A program made the translations under genes and the position numbers. DNA of 11,510 nucleotides, taken from positions 1 through 11,510 of the forward strand of contig JAEOTV010000198.1 in assembly GCA_016839635.1 (NCBI GenBank), in the 5' to 3' direction. Origin of the DNA: Promethearchaeota archaeon. Its GTDB lineage: Archaea > Asgardarchaeota > Lokiarchaeia > Sigynarchaeales > SOKP01. The notes beneath the pieces were generated by a model. That model worked only from the letters and a program-made list of their open reading frames with translations, ran no database searches and was not told the origin of the DNA. This document shows positions 1 to 7,400 of this stretch, piece by piece; position 1 is the stretch's first letter, and each line of letters starts with the position of its first letter.

Positions 1-602
1 AAATAATTCAAACTAAAAATTACTAAGTTTGAAAGAAAATTAACTAATTTTTCATTGGTATCAAAAAATTCCATTATAGATAAATGATGATATAAAATCG
101 CATTGATAAGATTATAAATAATAATAAACATTTCAACCAATTTATCCTCAGGTACTTGTTTAAAGCTTTCATTTGTTTTCCTTAATTTCTGTGCCATATC
201 TTTGAAAAAAGTAAAAACTTCCTCTTTTTGTGACTTAAGCAGATTTTTATCAGATTGTATAGCAGATCTAAAAGCTATTATGTATCCTTTGTTTTCAAGA
301 TGATTCTTATATAATTCTAAAATAAAATGATTAAGAAATTCTCTAATGTTCTCATTGTTAATGCTTATTAAGTCTATTCTTTCGAAAAAATTTTTCATTG
401 ATTGTTCAAAATATTTTCTTATTATATCTTCTTTCCCTTTAGGAAAATATTTATATATCGTACCTATACTAATCTTAGCTGATTTTGCTACATGATTTGT
501 GCTTGTTTTATGATATCCTCTTTTTAAAATTAGTGTGAAAAATGTTTTATAAATCAAATCTATTTTTTCTTGTTTATTTCGAGAAAATTTTTTATGAGAC
601 AT
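1..602 (-). CDS. TetR/AcrR-family transcriptional repressor (3' end outside window)
   Basis: I translated this frame by hand from the ATG at 600-602. It stays open to the window edge, giving about 200 residues, close to the usual 190-220 for the family, so little is missing. The N-terminal region has the TetR DNA-binding layout: a first helix, then a helix-turn-helix at about residues 33-53 (T-S-T-N-H-V-A-K-S-A-K-I-S-I-G-T-I-Y-K-Y-F), followed by the typical F-P-K-G-K-E-D segment. The remainder is all-helical and variable, as expected for the ligand-binding and dimerisation domain; the ligand cannot be read from sequence. The gene is divergent from the methyltransferase at 692, and the gap holds two matching inverted repeats. 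It therefore probably represses itself and that neighbour. No strong Shine-Dalgarno site precedes the ATG, and the leader may be very short. Confidence 0.9.
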   Translation of the reverse strand, partial: MSHKKFSRNKQEKIDLIYKTFFTLILKRGYHKTSTNHVAKSAKISIGTIYKYFPKGKEDIIRKYFEQSMKNFFERIDLISINNENIREFLNHFILELYKNHLENKGYIIAFRSAIQSDKNLLKSQKEEVFTFFKDMAQKLRKTNESFKQVPEDKLVEMFIIIYNLINAILYHHLSIMEFFDTNEKLVNFLSNLVIFSLNY

Positions 603-617
603 ATTAGTAACAATAAA

Positions 618-662
618 TGAGCAATTACTCATAAAGTTTATAAGTGAGTAAATACTCACTTA
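618..662. promoter_or_regulatory. Two tandem inverted-repeat operators for the TetR-type repressor
   Basis: The core TGAG-N6-CTCA occurs twice in this 89-bp divergent intergenic gap, at 618-631 (TGAGCAATTACTCA) and 645-658 (TGAGTAAATACTCA). The second lies in a longer palindrome, 641-662, with perfect 10-bp arms TAAGTGAGTA/TACTCACTTA around a 2-bp spacer. The two centres are 27 bp apart. TetR-family dimers bind palindromes of this kind beside their own genes, so the assignment rests on both symmetry and position. Binding would cover both promoters. Confidence 0.75.
637..644. promoter_or_regulatory. TATA-like element between the two operators, possibly bidirectional
   Basis: TTTATAAG lies between the two operator cores and reads as CTTATAAA on the other strand. 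It sits about 50 bp before the methyltransferase ATG and about 35 bp before the TetR ATG. Either gene could therefore start transcription about 25 bp downstream of it, at or beyond the flanking operator. This is inference from spacing and archaeal TATA consensus only. Confidence 0.45.
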
Positions 663-691
663 CTTAAAAATTAAGTGGATGTGATAAATAA

Positions 692-1567
692 ATGATTCAA
701 GAAGAAATAATTAAATTTTACAAACCTGCTAATCAAAACAATATTGATGTTGTGGAGAGTCTCATATATCCAATATTTTCTAAGAAAAATAATAAAAGTA
801 GGCACTATTGGAATGAAATCCGATCATTATTTTTATCTGCCATGAAAAATGGTAATTTAAATTTTTTTAAAAGACAAATTTTTTGGTTTTATGTAAATCG
901 AACCATAACTAAAGGCCTGAAAAAAGGAATACCTCTAATAAAAGTTGAAGAAGTATTTCGAAAATTTATCAGAAAACACGTCGATAATGAAAAAGATCTA
1001 AAGGTTAAAGAATTCAAACATGCTAAATTAAGGTATGAAAAAGTAAAAGACTACATCGTGGGAAAGAAGATACTTGATCTTGGTGCAGGAAATGGACTTT
1101 TAGCGCTAGAAATAAAAGAACAGCTTGATAAAGAAGTTTTACTGGTTGATATTATAGATTATAATTATACGAACCTACCATTGATCTTATACAATCCAGA
1201 GGGTAAAGTACCGTTATCAGATGGGGAAGTAGATACTACAATTTTATATAGTGTTTTACATCATGCGAGCGACCCCCAACATTTATTGGAAGAAGCAACG
1301 AGAATAACTAGAAAACGCTTAGTAATCAAAGAAAGTTATATTGAGGAAGATAAAATTAGGATGACTAATGGCTTTTTTGACTGGTTTTACAATCGAGTAA
1401 TTAGGGATGAAGATATCAATGTACCTCTTAATTTCCTTAAGGTGGAAGAATGGAAAAAACTTCTGAAATCATATGGATTTGATGTGATTGGAACTAAATA
1501 TGTTGGAATTGATGAACCTGCTGTACCAGAACATCAAGTATTTATTATCGCTGAAAAACCCAATTAG
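692..1567 (+). CDS. Class I SAM-dependent methyltransferase (Methyltransf_11-like)
   Basis: The 291-residue protein has a Rossmann-type methyltransferase core after an N-terminal helical region of about 120 residues. Motif I (K-I-L-D-L-G-A-G-N-G, about 126-135) binds S-adenosylmethionine. The acidic strand-2 motif L-V-D follows at about 151-153, and Y-S-V-L-H-H-A-S-D at about 186-194 matches the motif IV region of small-molecule methyltransferases. The substrate cannot be assigned. The lysine- and aromatic-rich N-terminus (F-W-F-Y near 64-67) and lack of membrane segments suggest a cytosolic enzyme. The ATG start is supported by GGATGTGAT at 677-685, one mismatch from the ideal Shine-Dalgarno sequence, six bases before the ATG. 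The divergent TetR-type gene and its operators suggest induction by a small molecule, perhaps one this enzyme modifies. Confidence 0.85.
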   Translation: MIQEEIIKFYKPANQNNIDVVESLIYPIFSKKNNKSRHYWNEIRSLFLSAMKNGNLNFFKRQIFWFYVNRTITKGLKKGIPLIKVEEVFRKFIRKHVDNEKDLKVKEFKHAKLRYEKVKDYIVGKKILDLGAGNGLLALEIKEQLDKEVLLVDIIDYNYTNLPLILYNPEGKVPLSDGEVDTTILYSVLHHASDPQHLLEEATRITRKRLVIKESYIEEDKIRMTNGFFDWFYNRVIRDEDINVPLNFLKVEEWKKLLKSYGFDVIGTKYVGIDEPAVPEHQVFIIAEKPN

Positions 1568-1672
1568 TTAAATACTAAATTATAAATGAGTTAATAAAAC
1601 TTTCCTAAAAATATTATAGATGTTGGAAACTTAATAATAGAGTGAAGTAAACCATATTAATATGATTCTTTC

Positions 1673-2428
1673 TTAAAAGATTTTTGGGAAAACTAATTTA
1701 GTATTATTTTCAATTTGTATTTCTAATTCTTTAGAATCAATTTTCTTTAGCTTAGATATTGTATTTAACACATTTCTAATCATTGCAGGATTACCAATTT
1801 TTCCAGAATATTTAATAGGGCCATCACTTTCTAAAAGAATGAATTCTTTATCAACCTTTAAGGCAGTATTCTTAACTGCGGGTGAATAATTTATAGCAGG
1901 TGTTATTGAGAAGAAATATCCGCGATCTATTCCTATATTTAATAATTGGTCAGGTCCAGAATACCAATGAATATTAATATTGGGAATATTATATGAAGGG
2001 AGCATGTCAAAAATTAATTTTTCTGCTCCTTTAGTATGCAAATTAACCGGCAAATCCAATTCTTGTGCTAATCCAAGCATTATCTCAAAAATATTCTTCT
2101 GTAGAGGATATAACTCTTTTTCTTTGATATAATGATGATCTAAACCAATCTCTCCTATAGCGCATACTTTTTCATTATTTTTTTTAATAATCTCCACTAC
2201 TAAATCTAATTGATTTATAATTTCTTTATTCATCCTTACTTCTTCAGGATGGATTCCTAAAGCAGGATAAACTATCTCATATTTGTTAGATATTTCTAAT
2301 ATCCTTTCTAGACTAGTAAAACTCATCCCAACTGATATAATTTTTTCTACTCCAACATTTTTCGCTTCTTTAATAATTTCTTCAAGAATTAGATAGAGAT
2401 TAGCATGACAATGGATATCTATTAACAT
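1673..2428 (-). CDS. TatD-family metal-dependent hydrolase (putative DNase)
   Basis: The 251-residue protein matches the TatD TIM-barrel family in length and motif order. The metal ligands are all visible: H-C-H at residues 6-8, E93 in A-I-G-E-I-G-L-D, H131 in N-L-H-T, H154 in I-H-W-Y-S-G and D202 in E-S-D-G-P. Family members are two-metal phosphoesterases, several with shown DNase activity, and are cytosolic; the true substrate of archaeal members is not settled. A GAGGT Shine-Dalgarno site (2436-2440) lies seven bases before the ATG. It lies 49 bp downstream of the coiled-coil gene at 2478-2816 on the same strand, so the two may be co-transcribed. The full ligand set argues that the enzyme is active. 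Confidence 0.9.
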   Translation of the reverse strand: MLIDIHCHANLYLILEEIIKEAKNVGVEKIISVGMSFTSLERILEISNKYEIVYPALGIHPEEVRMNKEIINQLDLVVEIIKKNNEKVCAIGEIGLDHHYIKEKELYPLQKNIFEIMLGLAQELDLPVNLHTKGAEKLIFDMLPSYNIPNINIHWYSGPDQLLNIGIDRGYFFSITPAINYSPAVKNTALKVDKEFILLESDGPIKYSGKIGNPAMIRNVLNTISKLKKIDSKELEIQIENNTKLVFPKIF

Positions 2429-2477
2429 ATATAAAACCTCAAAGTTCCATGTGAAAATTAGTGAAGGAATAATAAGA

Positions 2478-2816
2478 TTACATATTATTTACTTGCTCTC
2501 GTACTAGAGCAATTTTTTTTACTAATTCAAACTTTTTTCTCCAATTATACTCAGAAGTTTCTAAATCATTTTGTAAAGACTCTAACTCCTTTAGCATTAA
2601 TTTCTTGAGATCTTCTTTGGTTAATTGGCCAATGTGCTTTGGCAGGGGTTCAATTTTTGCAGCTCTTTTCATCCTTAAATCCGATATTGCTTTTGCTAAT
2701 TGTGCCTGAAATCCTTTTGATTGAGTCGGATCAATATCCTCTAAAGTATCAAAAGAATGCTTCAAGCCACTAATAAACGCTTCTAGATCTTCAATATCGA
2801 CTTTATCTTTTGCCAT
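2478..2816 (-). CDS. Conserved-looking hypothetical protein, helical/coiled-coil (112 aa)
   Basis: I do not recognise this family. The protein is highly charged and predicted helical from end to end, with no signal peptide, membrane segment or cysteine. Residues about 65-112 (T-K-E-D-L-K-K-L-M-L-K-E-L onward) have the heptad-like spacing of leucines and charged residues seen in coiled coils. Residues about 56-64 (P-L-P-K-H-I-G-Q-L) form a proline-containing break between two helical halves. The coding case rests on length, balanced composition, a single clear ATG and its position ahead of the TatD gene on the same strand. No Shine-Dalgarno site is obvious. A scaffold or adaptor role is possible but unproven. 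Confidence 0.65.
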   Translation of the reverse strand: MAKDKVDIEDLEAFISGLKHSFDTLEDIDPTQSKGFQAQLAKAISDLRMKRAAKIEPLPKHIGQLTKEDLKKLMLKELESLQNDLETSEYNWRKKFELVKKIALVREQVNNM

Positions 2817-3066
2817 TTGTAATCGTAGGAAATCATTTTCATAAAAAATTAAGTTCTAGAAGGAAATCTCATATTTATTATTGTTTATTTTACTTTTTCA
2901 AAGAAAAATTAAAGGGTGACATTCAAAAAGAAAGCACGTTAAAAGAAAAAATTAAAAATAAAAAGAAATAAAAAAAAATTTATTACTTATTTGTTCATAG
3001 ATCTTCTAAATCATAATTATGTTTAAAACCCAACAAGAACTAAGTTAAATGTATTTTTAAAATAAA
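2817..3066. other. Divergent intergenic region with A-rich tract
   Basis: This stretch separates the minus-strand coiled-coil gene from the plus-strand CoA-transferase fusion and should hold both promoters. A plus-strand A-rich run lies at about 2941-2979. A TATA-like TTTAAAA at about 3021-3027 is suitably placed to start a short leader for the CoA-transferase gene. In-frame stops, including TAA at 3058-3060, show that the downstream reading frame cannot begin further upstream. Confidence 0.4.
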
Positions 3067-3078
3067 GGTGATCTTCTG
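3067..3078 (+). promoter_or_regulatory. Strong Shine-Dalgarno site deciding a CTG start codon
   Basis: GGTGATC at 3067-3073 is a perfect match to the complement of the archaeal 16S tail. CTG at 3076-3078 is in frame with the CoA-transferase domain, five bases after GGTG. There is no ATG, GTG or TTG in this frame between the TAA at 3058-3060 and the ATG at 3406. CTG is therefore the best-placed initiator. Confidence 0.7.
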
Positions 3079-4980
3079 TCAAATTCAAATAAAGATCTCT
3101 CAAACAGATTAGAAAATTATAATAAAAAGCAAGTTTCTTTTGATAAAGCAATTAATAATTATATTAAACCGGGAAATCGAATTTTTATTGATTCTGGTTG
3201 TTCTGAACCAATTGATCTAACACAAACATTAATTGATAAAGGCACCCAGTTTCCTGATATTGAGATATTACATTTTCTTAGCCTTAGTGATTTAGATTAC
3301 TATGAAACTGCTGGAGGAATAGAAGATTTATTTAGACACAATGCATTTTTTATTGGAAAATCATTACGTAAATACGTAGAGGCTGGTCAAGCAGATTACA
3401 CCCCAATGCTTCTTTCAGAGATTCCAAATTTATTTACATCTGGGAAAATACACCTAGATACTGCGTTAATTCAAGTGAGTCCACCAGATCGTTATGGTTT
3501 TTGTAGTTATGGGATCAATGTGGATATTGTTAAACCAATTGCAGAGTCTGCTGAATATGTAGTAGCTGAAATAAATCCAAAAATGCCACGTACTTTAGGT
3601 GACTCGTTTATTCATATGGATGATATTGACGCCTATGTCTTGAGTGAGCATGATATTATAGAATTCAGTTATGGTGAACCTGATAAGGTTTCTACAAGTA
3701 TAGCAAAATTTGTTGCTTCTTTAATTGAAGATGAATCAACAATTCAAATGGGAATCGGCCAGATTCCGAATGCAGTTACTAAAGAATTAAAGGAGAAAAA
3801 AGATTTAGGTGTTCATAGTGAGGTATTTTCTGATGGGATAGTTGATCTTGTAGAAGAAGGCGTAATAACTTGTAAAAAAAAGACTCTGCATAAAGATAAA
3901 ATCATCTGCTCTTTTGTGATGGGGTCTAAAAGATTATATAATTTTGTTGATGACAATCCTATGGTAGAATTCCATCCTTGTGATTATACAAATGATCCTT
4001 ATATAATTAGTAAAAATGAGAAACAAGTAGCTATAAATGCTGCTCTAAGTGTTGATTTGACAGGACAAGTAAATTCAGATTCCTTAGGTCACCGATTATA
4101 TAGTGGAATTGGCGGTCAAGTTGATTTTGTAAGAGGAGCTGGAAGATCAATTAATGGAAAGCCAATTATGACATTGCCATCTACAGCAACTCTAAAAGAC
4201 GGAACTTTAGTTTCTCGAATAGTTTCTTTCCTCCAACCTGGTTCTGGTGTTGTAATAACAAGAGGAGATATCCATTATGTGGTTACTGAATGGGGTATTG
4301 CTTATCTTTATGGAAAAAGTATTAGAGAAAGAGTACTTGAAATGATTAATATTGCACATCCAGATTTTCGAGAAGAATTATTAGAACATGCAAAAAAATG
4401 GAAATATGTATATTCAGATCAAAAACTGCCCATATCAATAGATGGAAGAATAAGTGTTTATCCAGAGAAATACGAATCCAAATTAAAGCTTCAAAATGGA
4501 AAAAAGATAAAAATCCGCCCAGTAAAACCAACGGATGAAAGGTTGATTCAAGAACTTCATTACTCCTTAGATAAAGAAGATAGATATTTGAGATTCTTTA
4601 CTCCCGTCAAAGATTTTCGTCATAAAAAAATTCAACCCATGGTTAATATCGATTACTCAACAGATATGATTTTAGTAGGTGAATATCGTGAGAATGGAGA
4701 AGAGAAAATTATTGCTTTAGGAGCGTTTTTTAAAACAGTCCAACCATCTGTTGCAGAGCTAGCATTTGTAGTTCATGAAGATTGGAGAGGATTAGGGATG
4801 ACGAAATTTTTATTGAATTATTTGGTGCAAATTGGCAAAGAGCTTAATTACCGAACATTTACCGGTTCTATTCTATTAGAAAATAAACCTATGATTCATA
4901 TTATAAATAGTTCAGGATATTTGTTAAAATTGAAAAGAATAGAGGGAGGAGTTACGATATTTGCATTTGATCTTTCTTAA
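3076..4980 (+). CDS. Bifunctional CoA-transferase/acetyl-CoA hydrolase-type protein fused to a GNAT acetyltransferase domain
   Basis: With the CTG start the protein has 635 residues. Residues about 10-445 are a complete 4-hydroxybutyrate/acetate CoA-transferase (AbfT-like, acetyl-CoA hydrolase family) unit, moving CoA between acyl-CoA and a free acid. Landmarks are the N-terminal I-K-P-G-N-R-I-F-I-D-S-G strand, G-I-G-Q-I-P-N-A-V (about 226-234), the G-V-H-S-E motif with E249 aligning with the catalytic glutamate Glu238 of clostridial AbfT, and G-I-G-G-Q-V-D-F (about 344-351). Residues about 475-635 form a GNAT domain with the acetyl-CoA loop R-G-L-G-M-T at about 571-576. Starting at the ATG at 3406 would remove the first 110 residues and break the CoA-transferase fold, so that start is rejected. 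The fusion may couple acyl-CoA turnover to protein or small-molecule acetylation. Whether it acts as transferase or hydrolase is unknown. Confidence 0.88.
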   Translation: MSNSNKDLSNRLENYNKKQVSFDKAINNYIKPGNRIFIDSGCSEPIDLTQTLIDKGTQFPDIEILHFLSLSDLDYYETAGGIEDLFRHNAFFIGKSLRKYVEAGQADYTPMLLSEIPNLFTSGKIHLDTALIQVSPPDRYGFCSYGINVDIVKPIAESAEYVVAEINPKMPRTLGDSFIHMDDIDAYVLSEHDIIEFSYGEPDKVSTSIAKFVASLIEDESTIQMGIGQIPNAVTKELKEKKDLGVHSEVFSDGIVDLVEEGVITCKKKTLHKDKIICSFVMGSKRLYNFVDDNPMVEFHPCDYTNDPYIISKNEKQVAINAALSVDLTGQVNSDSLGHRLYSGIGGQVDFVRGAGRSINGKPIMTLPSTATLKDGTLVSRIVSFLQPGSGVVITRGDIHYVVTEWGIAYLYGKSIRERVLEMINIAHPDFREELLEHAKKWKYVYSDQKLPISIDGRISVYPEKYESKLKLQNGKKIKIRPVKPTDERLIQELHYSLDKEDRYLRFFTPVKDFRHKKIQPMVNIDYSTDMILVGEYRENGEEKIIALGAFFKTVQPSVAELAFVVHEDWRGLGMTKFLLNYLVQIGKELNYRTFTGSILLENKPMIHIINSSGYLLKLKRIEGGVTIFAFDLS

Positions 4981-5073
4981 TTTCAAAATACCAAGTTATA
5001 ATTATAATATAAAATCCATAAATTCATTTTTACTAATTCTTTATTCATCCTATTATAGAACTCTTATTTTTTT

Positions 5074-5955
5074 GTGTTTAAAATTAGCGAAGAATTATTT
5101 ATCAGCGACTTTCACAGACTTTATATAAAAGACGGTTTAACCTCCGAAGTAATAGAATTATTTCAGAAAATGATTTATGATTATTATAAAAATCATAAGA
5201 GAAAATTTCCTTTTAGAGAAAATATAACCCCATATAATGTTTTAGTATCAGAAATTATGCTCCAACAAACCCAAACAGGGAGGGTCTCAGAAAAATATTT
5301 ACAATTTACTGAAAAATTTCCAAATTTTTCTTCATTATCTACAGCTTCGATTGAAGAAGTTCTTAAGGAATGGAAGGGATTGGGATATAACAGGCGAGCA
5401 ATAGCATTACAAAAGATCGCAGATATAATTATTAAAGATTTTGATGGGAAAGTTCCTGATTCAATAGACATTTTAAAAACTTTTCCACAAATAGGACATA
5501 ATACTGCATCATCAATTATTACATTTGCTTTTAATAAGCCAACAGCTTTTATTGAAACGAATATTCGAAGAGTTTATATTTATTTTTACTTTCCTAATAA
5601 AAGTAAGATTGATGATAAAGAGATTTTACCGATCGTTAAAAATACAATTGATAATTATAACCCTCGAGAATGGTATTATGCCCTAATGGATTATGGTGTG
5701 ATGCTCAAAAGGACTCATCCAGAATTGAATAAAAAAAGTACTCATTATCGAAAGCAAGCACCTTTTAAAGGATCAACAAGAGAAATTAGAGGAAAGATTT
5801 TAGAATTATTAATTAAGCAAGGAACCATGGAGATAAAGAATATTCAAAGAATTTTTGATATTAAAGAGGAAAAAAGAATAAAAAATACGATTATTCAATT
5901 AGAAAAAGAAGGTTTCATTGAGATTATAGATGATAAAGTTAATCTAAAAAAATAA
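5074..5955 (+). CDS. MutY-like DNA glycosylase of the HhH-GPD family lacking the Fe-S cluster
   Basis: The 293-residue protein has the MutY order of motifs: F-P-F-R-E (45-49), then L-V-S-E-I-M-L-Q-Q-T-Q (57-67) where E60 matches the catalytic Glu37 of E. coli MutY, the helix-hairpin-helix F-P-Q-I-G-H-N-T-A (137-145), and E-T-N-I-R-R-V (161-167). MutY excises adenine opposite 8-oxoguanine. E161 stands where classical MutY has the catalytic aspartate of D-G-N-V. The C-x6-C-x2-C-x5-C cluster ligands are absent; the protein has no cysteine at all and carries K-K-S-T-H-Y-R-K-Q there. Clusterless MutY-like proteins are known in bacteria and some protists. A C-terminal winged-helix-like segment (about 236-293) replaces the usual NUDIX-like domain. 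The start is GTG, since an in-frame TAG lies just upstream and the next ATG (5170) cuts into the first helix. It converges on the radical SAM gene with a 6-bp gap. Confidence 0.83.
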   Translation: MFKISEELFISDFHRLYIKDGLTSEVIELFQKMIYDYYKNHKRKFPFRENITPYNVLVSEIMLQQTQTGRVSEKYLQFTEKFPNFSSLSTASIEEVLKEWKGLGYNRRAIALQKIADIIIKDFDGKVPDSIDILKTFPQIGHNTASSIITFAFNKPTAFIETNIRRVYIYFYFPNKSKIDDKEILPIVKNTIDNYNPREWYYALMDYGVMLKRTHPELNKKSTHYRKQAPFKGSTREIRGKILELLIKQGTMEIKNIQRIFDIKEEKRIKNTIIQLEKEGFIEIIDDKVNLKK

Positions 5956-5961
5956 AGAGCT

Positions 5962-7260
5962 TTATTCTAATTTCATTGTCTTCATATATTTTGCAATCTT
6001 GATTGCTAATTTTTCTTGTTTCTTCCAATCTCCAAATGCGAAACCTTTTGATATTAATTTTGTAATTTCCTTTTTATACAAATCTTTTACTTTATTAACA
6101 GGTGCTTTAGCAAAGGGAGTCTGAGGTAAAGGAATAAACGAGTGAGCATGTACTCTAGCCCCTTTATTTGACAATTCTCTCATCATAGAAATCGTGTGTT
6201 TCATATCTTCTTGATTTTCTCCGGGTAAACCGAAAATAAAATCTACATTGATTTTTAGATTATTTTCTAACGTTAATTCTACAGCATTATATATATCTTC
6301 AACTTTATGATCTCTATGGCATAAATTTAAGATTCTTTGGCTACCTGACTGTGCTCCAATAGTAATATTATCATTGTTCGCATATTCAAGGACTAAACCT
6401 AGAGTTTTATTAGAGACATGGTCAGGTCTCACCTCTGAGGGAAATGTCCCTAAAAATAAACGACTCTTTTTCCCTATTATTTCTCTTATTTTTCTAAGTA
6501 GATTTTCAATTTTTGTTAGATTTAACACCTTTCCATCCAGAGATCCATATGAAAATGCATTGGGGGTGATAAATCTTACATCAGTAAGATCTCCATAATG
6601 ATTATATAATATTTGTACAAATTTACATATAGATTCAATACTTCTATGTCTTGGTTTTGTCCCTGAAATATAGGGTGTTTGGCAGAAATAACAAATATAT
6701 GGGCACCCCCTTGTTATCTCAATTGCTCCAAATCTTTGATTTTTTAAAGGAAATGGAGGGTAGGTATCTAAATCAATAGCTTCTCTTTTTCCTGTAAAAG
6801 AATATTCACCATTTTCATCATAAAAAGCAATTCCTTTTATTTTTTCATAACCGGAATCTAATACAAGGTTCTTTAATAATTCAATTATTGTTTCTTCACC
6901 CTCACCTACCACAGCAAAATCAAATCCAAGTTTAAGCACTCCTAAGGGATCACCAGTAGCATGTGGCCCTCCAGCTATATAAAGAATACGATTCTTGTAT
7001 TTTTTTTTTAATTCAGAAAATAATTCATATATTTCCCATAATTGAGACGTGAAAAAAGAAAATCCAACTATTACTTTTTCGTGGTTTTTTATTATTTCTT
7101 CTAACCTGTTAATTAGTTCTTGTTTTTTTGGAATAAAGTAAATTTTAAGGCTGTCAAAAAATTTTTCTGTTTCTAATGCCCCAATTATAGCATTAATACT
7201 ATAGATATTGTTTTTATGATAATATACAACAAAAGCAGAATCTTTAGGCAAATTTTTCAT
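5962..7260 (-). CDS. B12-binding-fold/radical SAM protein, MJ_1487-like
   Basis: The 432-residue protein has an N-terminal B12-binding-type Rossmann domain (about 8-135; A-G-G-P-H-A-T-G at 96-103, A-V-V-G-E-G-E-E at 116-123). A radical SAM TIM barrel follows, with the cluster motif C186-x3-C190-x2-C193 in T-R-G-C-P-Y-I-C-Y-F-C. I-G-A-Q-S-G-S (301-307) and F-I-F-G-L-P-G-E (341-348) match conserved strands of this superfamily. The layout resembles the MJ_1487 family of archaeal B12-binding/radical SAM proteins, whose reaction is not known. No D-x-H-x-x-G motif is present, so base-off cobalamin binding is doubtful. It would be a cytosolic, oxygen-sensitive 4Fe-4S enzyme cleaving S-adenosylmethionine. 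The ATG start lacks an evident Shine-Dalgarno site. It is divergent from the membrane protein gene at 7401. Confidence 0.88.
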   Translation of the reverse strand: MKNLPKDSAFVVYYHKNNIYSINAIIGALETEKFFDSLKIYFIPKKQELINRLEEIIKNHEKVIVGFSFFTSQLWEIYELFSELKKKYKNRILYIAGGPHATGDPLGVLKLGFDFAVVGEGEETIIELLKNLVLDSGYEKIKGIAFYDENGEYSFTGKREAIDLDTYPPFPLKNQRFGAIEITRGCPYICYFCQTPYISGTKPRHRSIESICKFVQILYNHYGDLTDVRFITPNAFSYGSLDGKVLNLTKIENLLRKIREIIGKKSRLFLGTFPSEVRPDHVSNKTLGLVLEYANNDNITIGAQSGSQRILNLCHRDHKVEDIYNAVELTLENNLKINVDFIFGLPGENQEDMKHTISMMRELSNKGARVHAHSFIPLPQTPFAKAPVNKVKDLYKKEITKLISKGFAFGDWKKQEKLAIKIAKYMKTMKLE

Positions 7261-7400
7261 CCAATCGGTTATACAAATAATTTCTAATAATCTACAATAC
7301 TTATAATTTTTCTAAGAAGACTCTCTAGTTTAGTATAACACTTAAACTTAAATTAGTATTACGTGATTTATTACTTAAAATCTTATAAGGAGTTAGAAAC

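Noticed and set aside
1653..1664. Palindrome CATATTAATATG between convergent gene ends
   Set aside because: Short AT-rich palindromes are expected by chance here, and it has no T-tract or promoter context.
2911..2974. Possible short lysine-rich peptide after a GGGTGAC motif
   Set aside because: It would need an ATT start, is only about 16 codons long and lies in simple A-rich sequence, so there is too little to support it.
4346..4531. Minus-strand open frame of 61 codons
   Set aside because: It lies wholly inside the GNAT-linker part of the CoA-transferase fusion, has no motif, and is a shadow of that gene.
3406..4980. CoA-transferase gene starting at the ATG at 3406
   Set aside because: This would remove the first 110 residues, which carry the typical N-terminal strand of the family, and it lacks a Shine-Dalgarno site. 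The upstream frame is open and well supported.
5193..5471. Minus-strand open frame of 92 codons
   Set aside because: It is antisense to the conserved MutY-like catalytic region, and its product resembles no known protein.
6374..6598. Plus-strand open frame of 74 codons
   Set aside because: It is antisense to the radical SAM barrel and shows no supporting signal.
7330..7362. Direct repeat TTAGTATAAC / TTAGTATTAC in a divergent promoter gap
   Set aside because: It is imperfect, short and AT-rich, and its position does not point to any regulator in the window.
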